Source: an uncultured Flavobacteriales bacterium
Lineage (GTDB): Bacteria > Bacteroidota > Bacteroidia > Flavobacteriales > Crocinitomicaceae
Direction: 5' to 3'
Length of the DNA stretch: 34,661 nucleotides
NCBI GenBank assembly: GCA_946479985.1
Contig: CAMLIF010000029.1
Coordinates: 1 to 34,661, forward strand
Shown here: one piece after another, positions 25,703-34,021 of the stretch
How positions within the stretch are numbered: the stretch's first letter is position 1
How the letters are laid out: the number at the start of each line of letters is the position of its first letter
Made by a program: the position numbers and the translations under genes
Notes under the pieces: generated by a model
The model's input: the letters and a program-made list of their open reading frames with translations, nothing else
The model's database searches: none
Told to the model about the DNA's origin: nothing

Positions 25703-26926
25703 TTATTTGCGAAGCAAGTTGTTCGGTCTGGTGTATACCAATTGCATCACGTTGATGTTTCTCATTTCGAATGCCGCTTCGCAATAATTCAGATAGTAAT
25801 TCCATTTACGGGCAAACGTTTCGCTAAATCCAAGCGCTTTCACTTCTTCCTGTTTGGCATTGAAATTCTCAAACCAGGTACGAAGAGTTCGTGCGTAGTG
25901 AAGGCCAAGGTCTTTTACATCAACAAGTGTTAGATCACTTACTTCGTTGATAATTCTGTTCATTTCCCCGATTGAAGGCAGCAGAGAACCCGGAAAAATA
26001 TGTTTTTGAATCCAGTCGACACCATTTTTCAATTCCTCAAACCGTGAATCGGGACAAGTAATTACCTGCAGGGCCAATATACCATTTGGTGCAAGTAGTT
26101 TATGGCATTGAGTGAAATAGGGTTCAAGGAAATCTGCCCCGACTGCTTCCAGCATTTCAATCGAAACAATTTTGGTGAACGTTCCTTTTACTTTTCTATA
26201 ATCCTGCAATTCAATTTTCACCAAATGATCTAATCCCGCCTGTTTTACGCGTTTTACTGCTTCTTTGTGCTGTTCAGTTGAGATAGTAATAGAAGTTACC
26301 TTACAACCGAAATTAGAAGCCATGTAAATAGCGTTTCCGCCCCAGCCTGAACCAATTTCCAGCACATGATCTTCCGGAGTTAAAAACAATTGTTCACTTA
26401 AGCGATGATATTTTGCTTTTTGTGCTTGTTCCAACGTATAATTTTCCTCCTTGAAGTAACCCGAAGAATAAGTCATTGTCGGATCGAGCCAAAGTGCAAA
26501 GAAATCGTTGTTGAGGTCGTAATGTTCAGAGATATTCTTTCGTGAACCGGAAATGCTGTTGGCTCTTCTTGAATGAAAAGTACGATTGTAAAATTTCAAA
26601 AGATTCAATACAACCGATTTCACAGAACTGCCCGAAACAGTAGGAGCGTGATCTACATTGATAAGGAACCACGAAATAACATTCGAAATGCTGTCAGTAT
26701 CCCATTCTCCGGCAACATAACCTTCTCCAAACCCAATATCTCCGTAAAGAACACAGCGTTTGAAAAACGCGGAATCATTTATTGTAATGTTCGCTGTAAA
26801 ACCGGCAGAACCGTTGCCAATTTCTTTTAATTCACCCGAAGGCAGGCGTAAATTCAAACGACCATTAGGCATTGCGCTTAATAGTTTGACAATTTGTTTT
26901 TCGTAGAATATTGGTTTATTCGTCAT
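25703..26926 (-). CDS. Cyclopropane-fatty-acid synthase family SAM-dependent methyltransferase (variant active site)
   Basis: The 407 aa protein aligns along its full length with bacterial Cfa enzymes, which transfer a methyl group from SAM to the double bond of unsaturated phospholipid acyl chains. An N-terminal substrate domain (1-115) precedes the methyltransferase domain with SAM motif VLEIGSGWGG (188-197). Against E. coli Cfa bicarbonate-site residues, C139 is S155 (MTYSS), E239 is kept as E260 (EMLEAVG), H266 is Q287 (ALQVIT), and Y317 is kept as Y344. Loss of the Cys and His suggests the product may be a methyl- or methylene-branched or otherwise modified chain, not a cyclopropane. It lies 57 bp downstream of DUF1365 on the same strand, in the usual DUF1365-CFA order. 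Confidence 0.9.
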   Translation of the reverse strand: MTNKPIFYEKQIVKLLSAMPNGRLNLRLPSGELKEIGNGSAGFTANITINDSAFFKRCVLYGDIGFGEGYVAGEWDTDSISNVISWFLINVDHAPTVSGSSVKSVVLNLLKFYNRTFHSRRANSISGSRKNISEHYDLNNDFFALWLDPTMTYSSGYFKEENYTLEQAQKAKYHRLSEQLFLTPEDHVLEIGSGWGGNAIYMASNFGCKVTSITISTEQHKEAVKRVKQAGLDHLVKIELQDYRKVKGTFTKIVSIEMLEAVGADFLEPYFTQCHKLLAPNGILALQVITCPDSRFEELKNGVDWIQKHIFPGSLLPSIGEMNRIINEVSDLTLVDVKDLGLHYARTLRTWFENFNAKQEEVKALGFSETFARKWNYYLNYCEAAFEMRNINVMQLVYTRPNNLLRK

Positions 26927-26983
26927 TGGGTAATAATCTTATTTCTATAAGTCTGATGTCTTTAATCTTTTCGTCGTGACAGA

Positions 26984-27775
26984 CTATCTCTTCTTACGAT
27001 AAACATCACGCTGCAGATCTTGAAATTCCGATTTTTTGTAAAATTTTATTTTCTTCAAATATAGCTTTAATGCTTGCCAATGAATTAATGTAATGATCTT
27101 CAGCGGAATGAATGGGAAACGGATGCTGTACCAAAATAGTCTTCGGGAAGTGAGTTCTTTTTTTATTCCTATCAGATTACTGGTAAAAATACGCTGATCG
27201 TTTTCGTAATCATCAATTCCAATGACTAATGATTCATTTGGTTCCGCAACTTTGAAATGAAAATCGGCATCATGTGAAATATAAGGCGAAACATAAAAAT
27301 ATTTGGTTCTGCGCTGTTCGAATAATTTCCCGTTAAACTCTGTTTTACCCATTAAATAAGGTTTCATTTCCTTAAAGGTATTGGTTATTTCCACCAGAAC
27401 GTTTATGAGTTCCCCGTTTACATTGTAGATGTAATAAAACGAAACAGGATTGAAGTTATATCCCAATACATTGAATCCGGTAAGGAGCATGATTTTCCCG
27501 ATTTCATCCGTTGAACCGTTTTCTTTTAAAAACAGTAAGATCTGTTGTTTAACCGGTTTCGATTTATCCGGATTTTCTAATGGAAGCTGCAAATGTTCCG
27601 AATCCCGGAAACTGAATAAATTCCACTTATTTCTTGAAATAAGCCAATGTTTTTGGGCTAAATCATCCAATTCATCCAAATCAACAAAAAAATAAAACAC
27701 ATTGTACTGAAAATGATGCTCTTTCGGAGAAAACCGATGGTGCATAACTTTTGCTTTATACAATGTTGAATTCAT
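26984..27775 (-). CDS. DUF1365 family protein
   Basis: The 263 aa protein matches DUF1365: LYKAKVMHHRFSPKEHHFQYNVFYFFVDLDEL at the N-terminus, LLTGFNVLGYNFNPVSFYYIYNVNGELINVLVEITNTFKE in the centre, and a hydrophobic FWYSIRFPFIPLKIITLIHWQALKLYL segment near the C-terminus. The biochemical role is not known. The family is almost always encoded with an FAD amine-oxidase-like protein and a CFA-type methyltransferase, both found in this window, which points to lipid acyl-chain modification at the membrane. It is the first gene of a two-gene minus-strand unit with the 407 aa methyltransferase and is divergent from the HEYGH protein gene, 58 bp away. Confidence 0.92.
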   Translation of the reverse strand: MNSTLYKAKVMHHRFSPKEHHFQYNVFYFFVDLDELDDLAQKHWLISRNKWNLFSFRDSEHLQLPLENPDKSKPVKQQILLFLKENGSTDEIGKIMLLTGFNVLGYNFNPVSFYYIYNVNGELINVLVEITNTFKEMKPYLMGKTEFNGKLFEQRRTKYFYVSPYISHDADFHFKVAEPNESLVIGIDDYENDQRIFTSNLIGIKKELTSRRLFWYSIRFPFIPLKIITLIHWQALKLYLKKIKFYKKSEFQDLQRDVYRKKR

Positions 27776-27833
27776 TTTTTCGTTAAGAGAAGATAAAGTG
27801 TAAATTTAATTGCTCAGCTTATTAGTGTGTATA

Positions 27834-28784
27834 ATGTGCGGAAAAAGTATTGAACAGGTTTCTAAGTTACGATTAATTGTACTGCTTGGTTTTTTACTCT
27901 CAAGCCGAAATTCGTTTGCAGGCTCAGAAGATCGCTCGGGGAACACCTTGTTTATAGTAGATTCCTATCTCAGTGGCTGGGTTTCCGGTTTTTGTACCGG
28001 AAAAGAAGGCAGATGGAAAAACGCCGCCCGTGTTTCAAAGTTGAAAGCCAAAAACGATTTAAAAATATGGGGCGGCTTGTTTGTTTCAGATTCAAACAAG
28101 CGTTTTATTGGTCGAACCGGAGAAGTACTTTCAAGAATAACTTATCAGCTTCCGCAAACCATTGGTGGATTTGGGACTGCACAATTCTACAATGTTTTCA
28201 CGCGAAAAGTAAATACAGTTGATTATTGTTTGGGATCCACTGTGCTGAATATGAATGTTTCCTGGCCGGGAGTTTCTTTGGGCTCATATATTCTTGCCAA
28301 AGAAGTGATCAAACCAGATCCGAATAACAAAATGTTCCAACATGAGTACGGACACTATTTACAGAGCCAGCGAATGGGTTTTGCCTATCTGATTCGTGTT
28401 GGATTACCCGCCATTATGAGTAAAGGTGAACACGATGAACATCCGGTTGAAGTGAGCTGCACCGCAGAAGCATGCATTTATTTTCATTCGACCTATTCAA
28501 ACTTTGAGAATAATACGAAATATGGCGATACGCTGGGTTGGAACTACTATTTCAATCCGCTTCCGGATACTGTAGGATACAGGGTTCCGTACAAATTAGA
28601 TAGTTTAACAGCAATTGATTTTGAGAACCACACTCACCTGGAACAACTTAAAAAACTAAAAGTTCGGGCTACTTTTATCGATTATGCCAGTTGGGTTTTT
28701 CCACCTGCTGCGTTCATTGTCGGGTGCTGTCACTCCAGAAAATATAATAAAGAGCAGTTAGCCGACGAAGCTGCTGAAGATTAA
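27834..28784 (+). CDS. Secreted HEYGH-motif protein, putative zinc-binding protein
   Basis: I chose the ATG at 27834, giving 316 aa with a hydrophobic signal-like N-terminus (LRLIVLLGFLLSSRNSFAG); an upstream TTG at 27810 is less likely. The key feature is FQHEYGHYLQSQRMG (HEYGH at 170-174), followed ~30 residues on by EHPVEVSCTAEACIYF (E206). This resembles the HExxH plus downstream Glu of metalloproteases, and similar HEYGH-LQSQ segments occur near the C-termini of Bacteroidota RHS-type proteins. LGWNYYFNPLP follows. Whether it cleaves anything is unknown. It interrupts the lipid-modification gene set in the opposite orientation. Moderately Cys-rich, it ends with a second hydrophobic stretch (WVFPPAAFIVGCC). 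Confidence 0.8.
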   Translation: MCGKSIEQVSKLRLIVLLGFLLSSRNSFAGSEDRSGNTLFIVDSYLSGWVSGFCTGKEGRWKNAARVSKLKAKNDLKIWGGLFVSDSNKRFIGRTGEVLSRITYQLPQTIGGFGTAQFYNVFTRKVNTVDYCLGSTVLNMNVSWPGVSLGSYILAKEVIKPDPNNKMFQHEYGHYLQSQRMGFAYLIRVGLPAIMSKGEHDEHPVEVSCTAEACIYFHSTYSNFENNTKYGDTLGWNYYFNPLPDTVGYRVPYKLDSLTAIDFENHTHLEQLKKLKVRATFIDYASWVFPPAAFIVGCCHSRKYNKEQLADEAAED

Positions 28785-28905
28785 TTGATTAGTTGAACTG
28801 TGAATAGTGCCGAACTGGTATTCCTCGAAAGAAATCGAAAATGTTTCGATCTAATTGTTTATATATCAGTACGTTGTTCTAAAAGCTGATGTTTTCATTG
28901 AATAT

Positions 28906-28950
28906 AGAGCTTTCAAATGTTGTTATTTCGCTTAAAGCTCTTTATTTTTA
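28906..28950 (+). terminator. Terminator-like hairpin after the HEYGH gene
   Basis: AGAGCTTT (28906-28913) and AAAGCTCT (28934-28941) are perfect 8-bp arms with a 20-nt loop, followed by TTATTTTTA. It lies 122 bp after the stop, and the loop is long, so termination is uncertain. A separate dyad, TATCTC-GAT-GAGATA, is at 28954-28968. The rest of 28785-29063 holds no gene I can support. Confidence 0.4.
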
Positions 28951-29063
28951 GAATATCTCGATGAGATAAAAGCTTGCAATCACTACGCACTGAATTCCCT
29001 TTATTCAAGGAGTGTATTGTTCTGTTTTTACCTTATTGGACTGTTACTATTTAACTGAAAACT

Positions 29064-30410
29064 ATGCCCCAAAAGGTTGTTGTCAATGGTGGTCGTACGG
29101 CTACTTTGGAAACCGGACTGAACAAATCCAGAATGCTCTCGAATTTCATCAAGATTACGACGCTGTTTTCCGTTTTTTACATTTTGGTGAGCTGGATGAT
29201 TGATTTTCATGCGGGAATGCTGATCATGAGTTGCAATACGGTCGTTTTTCTTGTAAATCTCTGGCTTTTCGATTCGGGAAAGATCTCATTTAAAGTCGCA
29301 TCGAATTTCTACATCGCGAATTGTCTGTTTGTAGCAATATTGCTTTGTACTTTTTATTCAGGCGGGATTTTTTCGCCTGTTTTACCCTGGTTTATACTCA
29401 TTCCAACCATTTCATTGCTGTTGCTCGGGATTTGCCGGGTAACAGTTTTCTGGCTTCTGCTTACTGTTTCAATTGTTCTTGCTTATGGCGTTTTAGGTCA
29501 CATGGGTTATGAATACCCCAACAATTACAATCACCAATTTTGGGATAAGATATTTACAACAACCTGTGTTTTCGGATTGGTACTGATTGTTTACCTGGTA
29601 ACTTACATTTTCGAAAGCGTTAAACAAAAAGCTTTGCTCAAACTTGCTGAGAAGAACAAGGAAATCACCGATGGCATTTATTATGCACGTTATATTCAGC
29701 AGGCAATGCTTGCTCCGGCTCCTTTGATTAACAAACATTTACCGGATAATTTCATCATATATAAACCGAAAGACATTGTTTCTGGCGATTTCTACTGGGC
29801 GCGTGAAGACGGTGAATATTTTTACCTGGCCGTTTGCGATTGTACCGGACATGGGGTTCCGGGCGCGTTTCTGAGTTTGCTTATTACAAGTTTTCTTAAC
29901 GAAGCAATTACTGAAAAAAGCATTTATGCGCCAAATGAGATTCTGAACTTTGTACGTATCCGGGTAATGGAATCCACCTCCAAAAATAATTCACAGGACG
30001 GAATGGATGGCACGGTCATGTGTCTCCATAAACCAACGGGTCATATCACATACGCTTCTGCAAACAGCAACGTCGCGCTAATCCGGGATAACGAACTGAC
30101 AAAACTCCCGAATGATAAAATGCACGTTGGTTTCAGTAGCAAAATGGATTCTTTCACATTGTTTGAAAGCCATATCGAAAAAGGTGATATGTTCTATTTT
30201 TACTCAGACGGTTTTCCGGATCTATTCGGTGGTCCGAAAGGAAAAAAATACTCTTCACGCAGGTTCAATCAGAAATTATTAATGATTTCGCATCTGGATG
30301 TTAAGGAACAGAAACGTGCCCTGGAAGATAGCTATATTTCATGGAAAGGTGAATTAGAACAAATCGATGATATCTGTGTGTTTGGATTCCGGTATGATAA
30401 TCTTGACTAA
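29064..30410 (+). CDS. Membrane-bound PP2C/SpoIIE-type Ser/Thr phosphatase
   Basis: The 448 aa protein has six hydrophobic helices (residues ~28-185), a short helical linker (KQKALLKLAEKNKEITDGIYYARYIQQAML) typical of Bacteroidota SpoIIE proteins, and a C-terminal phosphatase domain (~220-448). Metal and catalytic motifs are present: IYKPKDIVSGDFYW (GD at 241-242), CDCTGHGVPGAFLSLL (D259 and GHG), DGMDGTV, YSDGFPDLFGG and DDICVFGF. Such proteins usually dephosphorylate anti-sigma antagonists or other partners in partner-switching systems. No anti-sigma factor or STAS gene is in the window. It converges on the FAD oxidoreductase gene with a 15-bp gap. Confidence 0.92.
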   Translation: MPQKVVVNGGRTATLETGLNKSRMLSNFIKITTLFSVFYILVSWMIDFHAGMLIMSCNTVVFLVNLWLFDSGKISFKVASNFYIANCLFVAILLCTFYSGGIFSPVLPWFILIPTISLLLLGICRVTVFWLLLTVSIVLAYGVLGHMGYEYPNNYNHQFWDKIFTTTCVFGLVLIVYLVTYIFESVKQKALLKLAEKNKEITDGIYYARYIQQAMLAPAPLINKHLPDNFIIYKPKDIVSGDFYWAREDGEYFYLAVCDCTGHGVPGAFLSLLITSFLNEAITEKSIYAPNEILNFVRIRVMESTSKNNSQDGMDGTVMCLHKPTGHITYASANSNVALIRDNELTKLPNDKMHVGFSSKMDSFTLFESHIEKGDMFYFYSDGFPDLFGGPKGKKYSSRRFNQKLLMISHLDVKEQKRALEDSYISWKGELEQIDDICVFGFRYDNLD

Positions 30411-30425
30411 GAACCGGAAAAATTA

Positions 30426-31676
30426 TCAAATCAATCCCTCGCACAATTTCACTGCACTTGCATAGGCATCTTCGTGAAAACCGTATTTGAAATAGCTTCC
30501 GCAATAGTAAACGGGACCTGACAAGTTCAATTCCTGTAATCGCTCCTGTGCTTTTATTGCATCAACATCAAAAAGCGGGTGCTCGTAATCAAATTCCCGG
30601 ATGATTTTTGAAGGATGAACGCTGCCTTCTTCTGCATTGATACTTACAAAGTAGTTGTGTTTATCCGAAACTCCCTGAAGCGAGTTCATCCAATAGATGG
30701 TTGTTGGCTGCAGTTTTTGATTTTTGTTTACAATGCGGTAGTTCCAGCTGCTCCAGACTCTCTTTGTCTTTGGCATAATAGCTTCATCAGTATGAACTGT
30801 TGCCTTGTTGTATTGGTATTTGAAGCAGGAAAGCAGTTCTCTTTCAAGTGGTGTCGGATCTTTCAAACAGGCTAGAGTCTGATCTCCATGTGAAGCAAAG
30901 ATCACTTTGTCGAACAACTCTGATCGGCCGTCAATGAACGTTAGCAGCACTTTTCCGTCAGAAGTTCGTTCAGCAGAAATTACTTTGGAATTCACGTGGA
31001 TTCTGTCTTTGAATGGAGCTATAAGAATCTTTTTATAGCTTTCACTTCCACCTTCAAGAGTGTACCACTGATGCTGTGTGTTTAATCCCAGGAAACCGTG
31101 ATTGAAGAAGAATCTGATCAGTGTTTTTGCCGGGAAATCCAGCATTTTATCCATTGGGGTAGACCAAACTGCGGCACTCATTGGAACCAGGTATTTCCAC
31201 AACATGTCTTCACCGAAGTGGTGTTTTTTAATGTATTCTCCAATTGTCATCCCGTCGTAAGCAGGATCATCTAAAATCTGTACGCTTAGTTTATTGAATT
31301 TGGAGATTTTCATCAGCATCCGAACAAATTTCGGGTTGAAAATGTTCTTGCGCTGTGCAAATAATCCGCTTAATCCGGAACCGCAATATTCCAATCCGCT
31401 TGGTACATGCTGCACGCTAAACGACATGTCAGTTTTCTTAACCGGAGCTCCTATTTCTTCAAACAACTTACAGAGCTCGGGATAGGTTTTGTAATTGAAA
31501 ACCATAAATCCGGTATCCATACCCACTTCTTTGTCTCCTTCCGAAACGAAAATGGTATTGGTGTGCCCACCGATGTAATCGTTTTGCTCGAATAAGTGAA
31601 TATCGTATTTGTGCTGCAGTAAATGTCCGCAGCCCATTCCGGCTATTCCTGTTCCTACAATTGCTAATTTTTCCAT
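30426..31676 (-). CDS. FAD-dependent amine-oxidase-like oxidoreductase (COG2907 type)
   Basis: The ATG at 31676 is the best start, since the Rossmann fold begins at once (MEKLAIVGTGIAGMGCG); an upstream in-frame TTG adds four residues. The 416 aa flavoprotein has the dinucleotide motif GTGIAGMG (8-15), E30, and GGHTN (36-40) typical of amine oxidase/phytoene-desaturase-like enzymes. It also has KVIFASHGDQTLACL and a C-terminal FAD-binding end (GPVYYCGSYFKYGFHEDAYASA). This group is genomically tied to DUF1365 and CFA methyltransferases; a desaturation or reduction step on the methylated acyl chain is the favoured inference. It is the fourth gene of a minus-strand unit beginning beyond the window end. 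Confidence 0.9.
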   Translation of the reverse strand: MEKLAIVGTGIAGMGCGHLLQHKYDIHLFEQNDYIGGHTNTIFVSEGDKEVGMDTGFMVFNYKTYPELCKLFEEIGAPVKKTDMSFSVQHVPSGLEYCGSGLSGLFAQRKNIFNPKFVRMLMKISKFNKLSVQILDDPAYDGMTIGEYIKKHHFGEDMLWKYLVPMSAAVWSTPMDKMLDFPAKTLIRFFFNHGFLGLNTQHQWYTLEGGSESYKKILIAPFKDRIHVNSKVISAERTSDGKVLLTFIDGRSELFDKVIFASHGDQTLACLKDPTPLERELLSCFKYQYNKATVHTDEAIMPKTKRVWSSWNYRIVNKNQKLQPTTIYWMNSLQGVSDKHNYFVSINAEEGSVHPSKIIREFDYEHPLFDVDAIKAQERLQELNLSGPVYYCGSYFKYGFHEDAYASAVKLCEGLI

Positions 31677-31756
31677 ATCAATTATCAATTATCAATTATT
31701 AATCAAAATCATCAAGATCGTAGAAGCTATCCTCTTGATAATTTATAATTGCTAAT

Positions 31757-32905
31757 TCAGTTCTTTTTTAGTTTTGGTTTAGTTGTACAATTTGCGATAA
31801 ATCGTTCGATAGCATACGTACTAACCTGTCCGCTTGGACCATTGAAATTATAATCGCAGCCGTGTGTGGCAAACGACAATTCAATGAAAACACTCTTTAT
31901 ACGAAATTTATTTAATTTTTTCATGAGTCGAGCACTGTGCTCGTGTGAAACCATTGCATCGTTCTTTCCATGAATGAGAAGTGTTGGAGGTGTATCATAA
32001 GTGACCAATTCCGGCGAAGAAGCATCCAAATATTTATCCGGATCTTGCTGTACAGTGCATCCGATGTAGTCAGTCATTACTTTGTCAACATCCAAAACCC
32101 AATCGTTTGTTATTTGTTTTGCTCCCCAGAGCATATCTGCCGGACCATAAAACGAAATGACTCCCGCAAGTTGTTTTTTCAAATCACCATAAGCAGCCTG
32201 AAGTGCAATTTGTCCGCCGGCAGAACGACCCAACAGAATGATTTTAGTTGTATCAATATTCAGTTCATCGGCACGAGATTTCAAATGGTCAATGAGCATT
32301 TTTATGTCTTCAACAGGTGCTGGATATTGATATTTTGGTGCAAGACGATAATTCATAGCTGCCACATGAATTCCACGTTCGGAAAGATAGGAGTTTAGTT
32401 CCGGAATTTGATTCGCATCACCATCGCGCCACGAGCCGCCGTGAATAACAATTACTAAAGGGGATTTTTCTGAAGCGGAAGCTTCAAAGAATCGATAGGA
32501 ATAATCCTTTCCGTCAATTGTTTGGTACACGATTTCTTTAAATGATTTTTTTGGAACATTTAAACTCAGGGACTGCCAAAAAGAGAATGGACTTGACTTT
32601 GGATCTTCACCCGTTTTTGGTCCGAATTTTTTTTGGAGTTCTGCTTCCAGGTTTTTTGTCTGATTGTATGTTACAAACGCCGGTGTGAGAAATAATCCGA
32701 AAACCAGAAGATTGACCAAATGGAGAAAGGTGTTTTTCGGAAACCAAAATCCTTGAACACAAGTATAAATTAGAATTGTCAATAAAGGAACCCATGCGAA
32801 TTCTGTTAATAGTATGCTTACTTTCCAAAGGAAATTGGTTGGTGCTCTGAAGAACAGCAAAAGGGCTAAAAGAGCGAATAAAACCGCTGGAAGGAACTTC
32901 CACAT
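31757..32905 (-). CDS. Membrane-anchored alpha/beta hydrolase (HSL-like esterase/lipase)
   Basis: The 382 aa protein starts with about three transmembrane helices (residues ~1-80: LLALLLFF, WVPLLTILIYTCV, LVNLLVFGLFLTPAFV). It continues with an alpha/beta hydrolase domain of the hormone-sensitive-lipase type: oxyanion-hole HGGSW (155-159), nucleophile S228 in GRSAGG, acid D316 in GKNDAMV and H348 in ATHGCDY. The catalytic triad is complete and faces either the periplasm or cytoplasm depending on topology, which I cannot fix. Its ATG directly follows the stop of the second CFA-like gene (TAAATG), so translation is coupled. Context suggests a lipid ester substrate, for example release or exchange of a modified acyl chain. 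Confidence 0.9.
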   Translation of the reverse strand: MWKFLPAVLFALLALLLFFRAPTNFLWKVSILLTEFAWVPLLTILIYTCVQGFWFPKNTFLHLVNLLVFGLFLTPAFVTYNQTKNLEAELQKKFGPKTGEDPKSSPFSFWQSLSLNVPKKSFKEIVYQTIDGKDYSYRFFEASASEKSPLVIVIHGGSWRDGDANQIPELNSYLSERGIHVAAMNYRLAPKYQYPAPVEDIKMLIDHLKSRADELNIDTTKIILLGRSAGGQIALQAAYGDLKKQLAGVISFYGPADMLWGAKQITNDWVLDVDKVMTDYIGCTVQQDPDKYLDASSPELVTYDTPPTLLIHGKNDAMVSHEHSARLMKKLNKFRIKSVFIELSFATHGCDYNFNGPSGQVSTYAIERFIANCTTKPKLKKN

Positions 32906-33940
32906 TTAAGGGTTGGTTTTATTAAATAGGTAATGGCTTACAATCCATTCTTCGCCGTTATTGAAGCCCCAGAGTTCTGCACACGACATGTAGAAAATAC
33001 GCCAGAAAACCCACCATTTTACCGCATTTTCTTTTCCATATGTTTCTTCGAAAAGCGGCATGATCGAAGTTTTGTTTGCATCCATGCGCTGCAGCCAGGC
33101 TTCTGACGTTTTTTGGTAATGCTGTCCGCTAACATGCCAGTGTTGTTCTATTTTCAGATCGTCGTTGAAGTAAAACATCAAATCATCAGAAGGCATAATT
33201 CCGCCTGTGAAAAAATATTTGCTCATCCAATCGCTTTCGTCAACCACTTCAAACTTATAGGCGTATTCTTTGTGTGTAAAAATGTGAATGAACAGTTTCC
33301 CGTCAGGCTTCAGTTTCGATGCTACTTTGTGCATTAATTTCTCGTAGTTACGCATGTGTTCGAACATTTCAACTGAAACTACGCGATCGAATGTTTGATC
33401 AACATCAAAAACGTTCATATCCATGGTTATAACGGTCAGATTCGTTATTCCGCGCAGTTTTGCCTGTTCGTCGATATACAGTTTTTGCGTTTTGGAATTG
33501 GAAACTACGGTGAACGTCGATTCAGGATACCTGGCCGACATGAATAATGAAAGTGAGCCCCACCCGCAGCCTAGTTCCAGTACATTTTGTCCGTTTTGTA
33601 ATTCGGCACGCTGACAAGTTAATTCAAGCATTGCGCGTTCTGATTCGGCAATATCTGTCACGCCATTTTCCCAAAAACCGGAACTGTATTTTAGATGCGG
33701 TCCAAGGCAATATTGATAGAACGCTGTTGGAACTTCGTAATGCTGTTCGTTTGCATCCTTCGTATTTACTGCTATTGGTGAAGTCTTCAGTTCAGCAATC
33801 AGTTTCATTAAATGTTCCTGCTGCAGTTCCGGATTTGCTTTCTTTTCATCCTTTAAACGAGCTTTCAACAGATTACGAATGCCTTTACGGATTAAAAAAT
33901 CGGGAATTCTATTTTTTTCAAGTAGGGATGTGTACCACAT
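32906..33940 (-). CDS. CFA-family methyltransferase, coclaurine N-methyltransferase-like subtype
   Basis: The 344 aa SAM-dependent methyltransferase belongs to the CFA/CNMT superfamily. SAM motif VLELGCGWGS is at 120-129. Versus E. coli Cfa, C139 is replaced by S87 (KYSSGFW), while E194 (EMFEHM), H219 (FIHIF) and Y275 (SGQHYQKT) keep the E239, H266 and Y317 positions. The C-terminal WVFWRIFYMSCAELWGF-type segment followed by NNGEEWIVSHYLF is typical of the subgroup that includes plant N-methyltransferases. The enzyme may methylate lipid chains or another membrane-associated acceptor. It is clearly not a recent copy of the 407 aa paralogue. It lies 81 bp downstream of DUF1295 and abuts the hydrolase gene. 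Confidence 0.9.
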   Translation of the reverse strand: MWYTSLLEKNRIPDFLIRKGIRNLLKARLKDEKKANPELQQEHLMKLIAELKTSPIAVNTKDANEQHYEVPTAFYQYCLGPHLKYSSGFWENGVTDIAESERAMLELTCQRAELQNGQNVLELGCGWGSLSLFMSARYPESTFTVVSNSKTQKLYIDEQAKLRGITNLTVITMDMNVFDVDQTFDRVVSVEMFEHMRNYEKLMHKVASKLKPDGKLFIHIFTHKEYAYKFEVVDESDWMSKYFFTGGIMPSDDLMFYFNDDLKIEQHWHVSGQHYQKTSEAWLQRMDANKTSIMPLFEETYGKENAVKWWVFWRIFYMSCAELWGFNNGEEWIVSHYLFNKTNP

Positions 33941-34021
33941 GGTTAATTGAGAATGGGACTTCGACGTTGTTCGGCCACCTTCTAGTTTGAATGAAGGTTA
34001 CGAGCTTAGTCGAGACTATTT

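Noticed and set aside
31675..31755. AT-rich ATTATCAATT repeats and a TCAAGA/TCTTGA dyad between FAD oxidoreductase and hydrolase genes
   Set aside because: Simple AT-rich slippage-type sequence common in such genomes; arms are only six bases and no T-run in the right place, so I do not call a regulatory site.
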